A DNA stretch of 64,000 nucleotides, taken from CAWFNW01 sp963817405 (lineage in GTDB: Bacteria; Actinomycetota; Coriobacteriia; Anaerosomatales; Anaerosomataceae). This document shows positions 57,733-64,000 of the stretch, piece by piece. Below the pieces are notes generated by a model. It ran no database searches. It was not told the origin of the DNA and saw only the letters and a program-made list of their open reading frames with translations. The translations under genes were made by a program, and so were the position numbers. The stretch's first letter is position 1; every line of letters starts with the position of its first letter. The DNA is taken from assembly GCA_963817405.1 (NCBI GenBank), contig CAWFNW010000001.1:310001-374000 (forward strand). The letters run 5' to 3'.

Positions 57733-58263
57733 CTACTCGGCGGCCTCTTCGGCCTTCTTGACGGGCTTCTTCGCCACAGGCTTCTTCGCCGCAGGCTTCT
57801 TCTCGACTGCGGCCTTCTTGACCGGGGCCTTCTCGACCAGGGCGGCTTCGACGACCTCGACCGGGGCGGTCTCCACCGGGGCCGCCTCAGCGGGTGCCTC
57901 GACGAGTTCGACCGGCTCGACCGGCGCTGCGGTCTTCTTGGCGGCCTTCTTTGGGGCGGCCAGAACGATGTCAGTCACGAGGATCGACGTCTGCTCCTGG
58001 CGGTGGCCCTTCATCCGCTTGTAGCCCTTGCGCTTCTTGAACTTGAACACGATTTGCTTGTCGCCCTTGAAGTGCTCCAAGACCGTCGCGGTCACCGTTG
58101 CACCTTCGGCATCGGCGCCGACCGTCACAACACCTTCATCCACAACGAGCAGAGCTGGCAGCGTGACGCTCTCACCCACGGGCACGTTGAGCTTCTCGAC
58201 AACGGCCACGGTGTCCTTCTCGACGACGAGCTGCTTGCCGCCGGTAGCTACAACTGCATACAT
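57733..58263 (-). CDS. rplU: 50S ribosomal protein L21 with long Ala/Lys/Pro C-terminal tail
   Basis: Binds 23S rRNA with L20. The conserved approximately 103-residue core is present (MYAVVATGGKQLVVEKDTVA, GDKQIVFKFKKRKGYKRMKG, HRQEQTSILVTDI). It is followed by about 70 residues of almost only Ala, Pro, Lys, Val and Glu (from VLAAPKKAAKKTAA to the end), making the protein 176 residues instead of about 103. The tail resembles histone H1-like tails and the N-terminal arm of RpoD in this genome. First gene of the rplU-rpmA transcript. Confidence 0.95.
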   Translation of the reverse strand: MYAVVATGGKQLVVEKDTVAVVEKLNVPVGESVTLPALLVVDEGVVTVGADAEGATVTATVLEHFKGDKQIVFKFKKRKGYKRMKGHRQEQTSILVTDIVLAAPKKAAKKTAAPVEPVELVEAPAEAAPVETAPVEVVEAALVEKAPVKKAAVEKKPAAKKPVAKKPVKKAEEAAE

Positions 58264-58300
58264 ACTCGCTCCCAGTCATCGGTTTCAAACGCGAAGGGAA

Positions 58301-58330
58301 ATGCTAGCACAGGCCCCCTACCAGCGTCAA
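58301..58330 (-). promoter_or_regulatory. rplU-rpmA promoter
   Basis: Minus strand TTGACG (58330-58325), 18-base spacer ending GTGC, TAGCAT (58306-58301), 37 bases before the rplU ATG. The best protein-gene promoter in the window. Confidence 0.7.
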
Positions 58331-58345
58331 AGGACGGTCCTTCGG

Positions 58346-59869
58346 CTACTCCCGGCGGCGTGGCCAAGGTCCTCGACGAGCGGGCTGATCGTCTTCTGGA
58401 GAACCGCCGGTGTGCCCCTCGACGATCACCTTCACGTCGGTGGGGCCGCAGTCGGGATCCGCGAGGATCGTCACGTGCTTGCCCGTCTCCGCTCTCAGAA
58501 TCGCCACGGCGTTCGTTCCCGGGGCAGTCACGAGCGCATACGTCTCCGGGTGGAGCCCGAAGACATATGCCGATGACCGACCGCTCGTGAGCACCTCACG
58601 CATCCGCCGCTCGGCCGATATGCGCCGCGTGGCGTCGGAGAGGACGCGCCCTTCCCCGCCACAGGTCGGGCACCGCTCGGTCAGCACGCCGTAGAGGCCG
58701 TCGGTCACGTTCTTCCGCGTGATCTCCACGAGCCCCAGACGCGTCATCTCGCCCAGTCGCGTCTTCGTGCGGTCCCGCTCGAGCGCCGAGGCCAGCCTGC
58801 GTTGCACGAGGGCGCGGTTCGCCGCGTCCTCCATATCGATGAAGTCGATGATGATGATGCCGCCAATGTCGCGGAGCCTCAGCTGGCGGACGGCCTCGTC
58901 AGCCGCCTCGAGGTTCGTCTTGACGACGGTCTCCTCCAGGTTCTTACGTCCCACGTAGGAGCCCGTGTTCACGTCGATCGCCGTCAGCGCCTCTGTCTTG
59001 TCGACGGTCAGATGCCCGCCCGAGAGAAGCGGAACCGTGCGGATGAGTGCTTTCTCGGCCTGCAGGAGCACGCCGTGCGCCTCGAACAGGGGAACGCGGT
59101 CCTTGTGCTCGTGGACGCGTCTGACAAGGTCGGGCGAGGTCTTATGGAGGAAGGAGACGACCTTGTCGTAGAGCTTCACGTCGTCGATGACCATCTGCTT
59201 GAACTCGGGACCGAAGGCGTCGCGAGTCATGCGGAGCGCAAGGTCGATCTCCGTATACACGACCTCAGGAGCCAGCCCGCTCCGGGACTGGGTCTGGACG
59301 CGCTTCCACAGCCGCACAAGGAACTCGAGGTCGCTCTCCAGCTCCTTCGCGGTCGCCCCTGCGGCCGCGGTCCGCACGATTACGCCGAGGCCCTCGGGCA
59401 GAAGCGGCGTCACGATGTCGTGCAAGCGGTCGCGTTCTTCCTCGGCAAGCTTGCGAGAGACACCCGTGAATCCTGAGAAGGGCATGAGCACCAGGAAGCG
59501 GCCCGGAAGGGTGATCTCGGTCGTGACGCGCGCGCCTTTGGTCCCCATCGGGTCCTTGAGGACCTGGACCATCACCTGCTGGCCGGGCTTCAGGAGCGAC
59601 TGGATGTCGCGCTTCGGCACGTCAGTGACACCCTCCGGCGCGACGACCTCGTCGACATAGAGGAAGGCGTTCTTCTCGAGCCCGATGTCGACGAACGCTG
59701 CTTGCATGCCAGGCAGCACGTCGCGCACTCGGCCGAGGTAGACGTTGCCGACCACGCTGCGCTTCGGACGCTCGACGTAGAGCTCGACGAGCGATTGATC
59801 TTCAATGACGGCGACCCGCGTTTCGTATGGGTCGTACGAGATGAGCATCTCACGAACGATATCAGCCAC
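58346..59869 (-). CDS. rng: ribonuclease G/E family endoribonuclease
   Basis: Single-strand endoribonuclease for rRNA processing and mRNA decay. 507 residues: N-terminal S1-type RNA-binding region (GNVYLGRVRDVLPGMQAAFVDI), RNase E 5' sensor region, DNase I-like catalytic part with ALTAIDVNTGSYVG and GGIIIIDFIDM (the two metal aspartates), and a zinc-link CPTCGGEGRV. No long disordered scaffold follows, so it is RNase G-like in size. GTG start 59867-59869. It lies 14 bases after the TIGR03936 gene. Confidence 0.94.
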   Translation of the reverse strand: MADIVREMLISYDPYETRVAVIEDQSLVELYVERPKRSVVGNVYLGRVRDVLPGMQAAFVDIGLEKNAFLYVDEVVAPEGVTDVPKRDIQSLLKPGQQVMVQVLKDPMGTKGARVTTEITLPGRFLVLMPFSGFTGVSRKLAEEERDRLHDIVTPLLPEGLGVIVRTAAAGATAKELESDLEFLVRLWKRVQTQSRSGLAPEVVYTEIDLALRMTRDAFGPEFKQMVIDDVKLYDKVVSFLHKTSPDLVRRVHEHKDRVPLFEAHGVLLQAEKALIRTVPLLSGGHLTVDKTEALTAIDVNTGSYVGRKNLEETVVKTNLEAADEAVRQLRLRDIGGIIIIDFIDMEDAANRALVQRRLASALERDRTKTRLGEMTRLGLVEITRKNVTDGLYGVLTERCPTCGGEGRVLSDATRRISAERRMREVLTSGRSSAYVFGLHPETYALVTAPGTNAVAILRAETGKHVTILADPDCGPTDVKVIVEGHTGGSPEDDQPARRGPWPRRRE

Positions 59870-59883
59870 AACGTGCCCCCGCG

Positions 59884-60573
59884 TCAGATAGGACGCCGCA
59901 TCGAACCGTCATCCTCGATGAACAGATCGGTGCGCGTTACGGACAGGATGCGTCCGTTCGACGCGGAGCGGTCAATCGCCGCGCCGACAAGGGTCTCGGG
60001 CCTGAGTGAGCCGTGCTCACCGATGCGTACGCTGACGGTGACCACGACGCGCCCTGACGACGAGCGCACGTCCGGCTCCTTCAGGAGCGCCGACGCGAAC
60101 TCGAAAACCTTGGACTTGTCCTTGTGCTCGACGACGAGCGAGCCATCCGCGACAACGGAAGCGAGCGAGCTTCTCAGGCTCTGATCGAGGTCAGTCTCCC
60201 CTTCGACGTCCACATCGTACACCGCGAGTGTCAGCGCTGCCGAGAGGGACGGCTCCTTGTCGTTGACATAGCGCACTTCGAGGGGTGCGAGGTCGACAGC
60301 GAGCGTGGCGGCAAGGCGGTCGCGTGCTTCGGCGGCCGGCACGTGCGCGAGCAGCCAGACGTCGAAGTACTCGTGCTCGCCGGCAGTGCCAACCGGCAGC
60401 GCCGGACCGAACGAGATACGCATGTGAGGGTTGAAGCCATGCGTGACCGCATAGGGCAACCCTGCTCGGCGGATCGCCCGTTCGCACGCACGAACGACCT
60501 CGAGGTGCGAGAGGAAGCGGAGCCGGCCTCGCTTCACGAAGCGCACCCGTAACCGGAACACAGTCTCAGGCAC
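59884..60573 (-). CDS. TIGR03936 / DUF2344 family protein, radical SAM-associated
   Basis: 229-residue protein of the family almost always paired with or fused to TIGR03960 radical SAM proteins. The N-terminus FRLRVRFVKRGRLRFLSHLE and the segment GFNPHMRISFGPALPVGTAG are the hallmarks. Function is unknown; the constant linkage to rng and ribosomal protein genes suggests RNA or ribosome modification (inference). GTG start six bases after AGGAGG, overlapping the radical SAM gene by eight bases. Confidence 0.9.
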   Translation of the reverse strand: MPETVFRLRVRFVKRGRLRFLSHLEVVRACERAIRRAGLPYAVTHGFNPHMRISFGPALPVGTAGEHEYFDVWLLAHVPAAEARDRLAATLAVDLAPLEVRYVNDKEPSLSAALTLAVYDVDVEGETDLDQSLRSSLASVVADGSLVVEHKDKSKVFEFASALLKEPDVRSSSGRVVVTVSVRIGEHGSLRPETLVGAAIDRSASNGRILSVTRTDLFIEDDGSMRRPI

Positions 60574-62392
60574 GGACGCCTCCTGCGATCACGTTCTCGA
60601 CGCCGAGCGCGCCGCAGACGCCGCACCCGGTGCATCCGTCGAAGGTACAGTCAGGCGTCGTCTCGGCTGCAAGCGCGCGCGAGCGCTCGATGAGGAGGTA
60701 GGGCGTCGACAGACCTGCCGACAGATGGCTCCACGGCAGCGGCGTGGCGATGTCCCGCTCACGGTTGGCGATGGTGGCGCCGTCGATACCCGCCTCCGCA
60801 AGCGCCTCCGTCCAGCGGTCCAGCCGGAACTCGTCGGTCCACGCGTCGAAACGTGCGCCGCGGCGCCACGCGCCTTCCACGACTGTGGCGATATCCCGGC
60901 CGCCACGCGCGAGGATGCCCTCAAGGAAGGAGACGTCGGGATCGTGCCAGCTCAGCTCGACACCTTTTCGCGGCATCGACGTCCGCAGCAGGCCCTGCCG
61001 TCGGCGCACTTCCTCAACCGAGAGCTGTGGCTCCCACTGGAAGGGTGTGTGCGCCTTTGGCACGAACGTGGAGACCGAAACGCCCACTCGGATGCTCCCG
61101 CGCTCAGCGGGAGGCGTCACCTCTCGAGCGACTCCCAGCACGCGTGCGACGAGCGATCCGATGCCGGCGATGTCCTCGTCCGTCTCAGTCGGTAGTCCAA
61201 GCATGAAGTAGAGCTTCACCCTCCGCCAACCCGACGAGAATGCCTTCCTCGTGGTCGCGAGGAGTTGTTCTTGCGTGACGTTCTTGTTGATCACGTCGCG
61301 AAGCCGCTGAGTGCCCGCTTCCGGCGCGAAGGTGAGCCCGGTCTTCCGCCCGCCGGAGAGCAGGCGCGCGAGTTCGGGACTGAACGAGTCGACGCGAAGC
61401 GACGGCACCGAAATGGAGATGCCGCTCGCCTCGAGCCGGCGGGACAGCCGTCGGAGCACGTCGGGTAACTCCGAGTGGTCCGCCGTCGAAAGCGAGGTCA
61501 GCGAGACCTCCTCGTACCCGGTGCACGTGAGCGCGGCAACCGCATCGCGCACGATGCTGTCCGCACGGCGCTCGCGTACGGGGCGATACACCATCCCCGC
61601 CTGACAGAAGCGGCAGCCGCGGGCGCAGCCCCGCAGAACCTCGAGGGCGATCCGGTCATGGACGACGTCCATGTACGGCACGACGGGACACACCGGCGAG
61701 CGGTGCGCATCCAGGTCCGCGACCAGCCGCTTGCGAACCAGCGGCAAGTCCGTCGCGATCCCCGAGGGCCGATGGATCGACGGCACATACACGCCTTCTA
61801 TCGTTGCCAGCACCGCAAGGACCTCGGCGCGCGATCCTCCCGCGGCCATCGCCGCACGGTGCGCGGCAACGATCTCGAGCACGGCCTCCTCGCCATCACC
61901 GATGAGGATGGCGTCGAAGAACGGCGCGACAGGTTCAGGGTTGTACGCGCATGGCCCGCCACCGATCACGAGCGGCTCTCCCTCAGCTCTCTCGGCCGCG
62001 TAGAGCGCGATACCGGCCAGATCGAGCGCTTCGAGGACGTTGGTGTAAGTGAGTTCGTACGGGAGCGTGATGCCCACAAGATCGAACGAGTCGAGCGGCT
62101 CACATGACTCCAGCCCGAAGAGCGGCACAGCGACCGTGCGCATTGCATCGGCCATGTCCTTCCACGGCACGAATGCTCGGTCGCACGCGACAGCCGGCTC
62201 AGCGTTGAGAATCGAATAGAGGATCTGGAGGGCTTGGTTCGCCATCCCGACCTCGTAGACGTCGGGATACACGAGCGCAACCCGATAGGGCACGTCCCGG
62301 TCGAAGCGGGTGCCCCACTCACTATCCAGGTAGCGGGTCGGGCGCTCGACGCGCGCGAGGAGCGGCTCGACCTGCGACCAGACGCTACTCAC
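60566..62392 (-). CDS. TIGR03960 family radical SAM protein with B12-binding-like N-terminus
   Basis: A 608-residue protein. The N-terminal domain resembles a B12-binding Rossmann fold (ALVYPDVYEVGMANQALQIL). The radical SAM core has the cluster triad in LRGCARGCRFCQAGMVYRPV (C-x3-C-x2-C), followed by SLTSLSTADHSELPDVL and LTFAPEAGTQRLRDVINKN. The C-terminus has a four-cysteine segment CTFDGCTGCGVCG, possibly a second metal site. Substrate unknown. Start GTG 62390-62392 overlaps the DUF697 gene stop by eight bases. With the next gene it makes the conserved TIGR03960-TIGR03936-rng cassette. Confidence 0.92.
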   Translation of the reverse strand: MSSVWSQVEPLLARVERPTRYLDSEWGTRFDRDVPYRVALVYPDVYEVGMANQALQILYSILNAEPAVACDRAFVPWKDMADAMRTVAVPLFGLESCEPLDSFDLVGITLPYELTYTNVLEALDLAGIALYAAERAEGEPLVIGGGPCAYNPEPVAPFFDAILIGDGEEAVLEIVAAHRAAMAAGGSRAEVLAVLATIEGVYVPSIHRPSGIATDLPLVRKRLVADLDAHRSPVCPVVPYMDVVHDRIALEVLRGCARGCRFCQAGMVYRPVRERRADSIVRDAVAALTCTGYEEVSLTSLSTADHSELPDVLRRLSRRLEASGISISVPSLRVDSFSPELARLLSGGRKTGLTFAPEAGTQRLRDVINKNVTQEQLLATTRKAFSSGWRRVKLYFMLGLPTETDEDIAGIGSLVARVLGVAREVTPPAERGSIRVGVSVSTFVPKAHTPFQWEPQLSVEEVRRRQGLLRTSMPRKGVELSWHDPDVSFLEGILARGGRDIATVVEGAWRRGARFDAWTDEFRLDRWTEALAEAGIDGATIANRERDIATPLPWSHLSAGLSTPYLLIERSRALAAETTPDCTFDGCTGCGVCGALGVENVIAGGVRA

Positions 62393-63365
62393 CGGGCGGC
62401 TCCGCGATGCCGGGAATCCGCGCCTGCCCGGAAGGCTCCGGGAGCGACTGCTGTGTCGCACCCGCCACGCGCTTCTCGCGGTGCGGGAGCCGTGCGACGC
62501 TCGTGCGAGCAGCGCCCTTCAGCTTCTCGACGACGTGCGTGAGGTCAGCACCCTCCTCGAAGTACGCGATTGCCGCCTTGCCCATCGCGACCGTACCGCC
62601 ATACCCGAAGCCGCCCTTGATCGCCCAGCCCAGTATCGGCACGAGACCGATCACTTGGCGCGCAACCGTCCTGAACGCGAACCCCGCACCGACGACCGCC
62701 GCCAGGTCCTTGAGGCGCTCCGTGCCGAGCGGCTCGCCGTAGGCTGCCGCGATCTGCAGGAGCATCTTCGCCTGGTTCGCGGTCATGAGCGGCATGTCGG
62801 CGCCTGGGATGACGGCGACGGTGCCAATGAGCGCATTCTGCCACGCCGTGGCCCGCACCGCCTCGTCCGCCACCGCGCGGCGCATGAACGCGAAGTTGTG
62901 CGCCAAGGCGATGCGCTTGGACGAGATCTCGTCCACGAGCCATCGCGCGAGGCGGTCGCCGACAACGTCGGTCGCGTCGTCGCCCACGAGGATGTCGGCG
63001 AGCGGCTGCCCAAGGGCATCAGCCAGATGGCCGACCGTCGAGGCTTCACCCAGCGCGACCACGACGCGCGGGATACGGGCGAGGGCAGCTGCGTCGAGGG
63101 CCTGCCGAAGCGGCGCGGAGCCGCTTCCGGCGGCCGCGACAAGCGCGTCGGCACCCTGCAGCGGATGTGACGCACGGTCCTCGACGACTTCGACGGTCAC
63201 CCGCGCGCCGGCCGTCACCGGACGAAGATGCATCCGCAGCGCGTCGATGAGCGCGTCTGGTGCGTCCGGCTCGATCGCAACGACGAGGTGCACCGGCTTC
63301 TCGCGGTCCTCGCGCAGGCGCGTGCCCGAGCGGACGAGTTCCTTCAGGTCGATCGGCATGGCCAT
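62385..63365 (-). CDS. DUF697 family protein
   Basis: 326 residues. The N-terminal half is a soluble alpha/beta domain (LVVAIEPDAPDALIDALRMH, ADALVAAAGSGSAPL, RVVVALGEASTVG) resembling a degenerate GTPase or toprim-like core without a P-loop. The C-terminal half is a DUF697 membrane-associating region (WQNALIGTVAVIPGADMPLM, TANQAKMLLQIAAAYG, FRTVARQVIGLVPILGWAIK). DUF697 often follows GTPase domains; its function is unknown. ATG start behind GAGGGGGC. It lies between rodA and the TIGR03960 gene. Confidence 0.82.
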   Translation of the reverse strand: MAMPIDLKELVRSGTRLREDREKPVHLVVAIEPDAPDALIDALRMHLRPVTAGARVTVEVVEDRASHPLQGADALVAAAGSGSAPLRQALDAAALARIPRVVVALGEASTVGHLADALGQPLADILVGDDATDVVGDRLARWLVDEISSKRIALAHNFAFMRRAVADEAVRATAWQNALIGTVAVIPGADMPLMTANQAKMLLQIAAAYGEPLGTERLKDLAAVVGAGFAFRTVARQVIGLVPILGWAIKGGFGYGGTVAMGKAAIAYFEEGADLTHVVEKLKGAARTSVARLPHREKRVAGATQQSLPEPSGQARIPGIAEPPGE

Positions 63366-63404
63366 CGTGAAAGCCCCCTCTTGATCCTCTACCGCTGTAC
63401 GTAC

Positions 63405-64000
63405 CTATGCCCGGTATCGGCGCGACCAGACCGACAGCAACAACCCGAGTGCGCCGAGATTCGTCACCATGAACGAGCTTCCGAAGCTCATGAACGGCAG
63501 CGGGATACCCGTGATAGGCATCATACCCACGGTCATCCCGATATTCTCGAGAATCTGGAACAGCCACATCCCGATGACGCCGGCCGCGATAAGCGCTCCG
63601 AGTAGATCGCGGGACGATGCCGCGATCGCGAGCGCCGTTACCAACAGCGCCAAGTAGAGGCCGAGGAGCAGTACGGCTCCCGTGAAGCCGAGCTCCTCGC
63701 CCACGACCGCGAAGATGAAGTCGGTGTGCCGAGCAGGCAGGAACTGAAGGTTGGACTGCGTGCCGGCGTTCAGGCCTTTGCCGGAGATTCCGCCGGACCC
63801 GATCGCGATCTTCGACTGCGCCAGGTTGTAGCCTGCCCCGGCCGGATCCCGCTGGGGATCGATGAACACGAGCAGGCGATCCTCCTGGTACGTCTGCAGC
63901 AGCCCGAACCCGAGCACAGCACCCACACCGATCAAGCCGACGAGGCCGAGCACGGCGAAGTAGCGCCCCTTCATCCCGCCCAGAAGCAGGATTCCGAGCG
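63405..64000 (-). CDS. rodA: RodA/FtsW family peptidoglycan glycosyltransferase, N-terminal part beyond the window
   Basis: SEDS-family membrane polymerase that builds peptidoglycan glycan strands in cell elongation. The visible C-terminal approximately 197 residues show GGMKGRY, then the periplasmic loop with YQEDRLLVFIDPQRDP, AGYNLAQSKIAIGSGGISGK and GLNAGTQSNLQFLPARHTDF, EELGFTGAVLLLGLY and the last helices with ITGIPLPFMSFGSSFMVTN. The loop wording (QRDPAG.GYN) fits RodA rather than FtsW. The frame is open through position 64000, so the start lies outside. Confidence 0.92.
   Translation of the reverse strand, partial: LGILLLGGMKGRYFAVLGLVGLIGVGAVLGFGLLQTYQEDRLLVFIDPQRDPAGAGYNLAQSKIAIGSGGISGKGLNAGTQSNLQFLPARHTDFIFAVVGEELGFTGAVLLLGLYLALLVTALAIAASSRDLLGALIAAGVIGMWLFQILENIGMTVGMMPITGIPLPFMSFGSSFMVTNLGALGLLLSVWSRRYRA

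Overview
The window is a GC-rich, gene-dense chromosome segment, with most genes on the minus strand in long runs that overlap by 4 to 8 bases. Gene content and order suggest an anaerobic actinobacterium of the Coriobacteriia / OPB41 (Anaerosomatales) type. The evidence is a two-subunit glycyl-tRNA synthetase, a pyruvate phosphate dikinase with its regulatory kinase, a K+-type membrane pyrophosphatase, a very large multihaem cytochrome, and the paired radical SAM proteins TIGR03960/TIGR03936 beside rng. The taxonomic assignment is inference; no rRNA is present.

Layout. 1-4.8 kb: the end of an ABC-F ATPase, a flavin oxidoreductase, a nucleotide-sugar dehydrogenase and an SRPBCC protein. 4.9-7.0 kb: a looser accessory stretch with two tiny membrane proteins, a gene remnant, a DUF7000 protein and a Cdd1-like helix-hairpin-helix protein. 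7.1-9.9 kb: three tRNA genes (Val, CAT anticodon, Asn) around wecB and a cell-wall amidase. 10-20 kb: rpoD, dnaG, hppA, dgt, a small membrane protein and ppdK. 20-34 kb: PPDK regulator, glyS, glyQ, recO, deoC, era, cdd, a CorC/HlyC-type protein, a DgkA-PAP2 fusion, ybeY, an HD phosphohydrolase, phoH, mtaB and rsmE. 34-43.7 kb: dnaJ, hrcA with a perfect CIRCE operator, hemW, lepA, rpsT (plus strand), holA, comEC and comEA. 43.8-51 kb: leuS, a 1078-residue multihaem cytochrome, tRNA-Ala and an EamA transporter. 51-64 kb: rsfS, an LCP/LytR-type protein, yqeK, nadD, proA, proB, obgE, rpmA, rplU, rng, the two radical SAM-associated genes, a DUF697 protein and the C-terminal part of rodA.

How the genes fit together. 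From nadD to rpoD the order closely follows the block known from Bacillus (nadD-yqeK-rsfS-comEA-comEC-holA-rpsT-lepA-hemW-hrcA-dnaJ-rsmE-mtaB-phoH-HD-ybeY-dgkA-cdd-era-recO-glyQS-ppsR-dnaG-sigA). Identifiable additions are leuS/cytochrome/tRNA-Ala/EamA, deoC, a CorC-like gene, ppdK, dgt and hppA. The block joins translation and ribosome maturation (era, ybeY, rsfS, obgE, lepA, L20/L21/L27-type proteins, tRNA modification), replication and transcription initiation (dnaG, rpoD, holA), DNA uptake (comEA/comEC), and pyrophosphate-linked energy metabolism (ppdK, its regulator, hppA).

Most interesting non-coding structure: the comEA leader is a perfect 14-bp hairpin that buries the Shine-Dalgarno sequence directly before the start codon, preceded by three contiguous 11-nt GTTC repeats resembling actinobacterial PhoP/RegX3 boxes. 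Two near-identical Crp/Fnr-like palindromes lie upstream of the multihaem cytochrome and of a 38-residue membrane ORF. I did not find an obviously new multi-gene defence or mobile system; the candidates worth testing are listed as findings.
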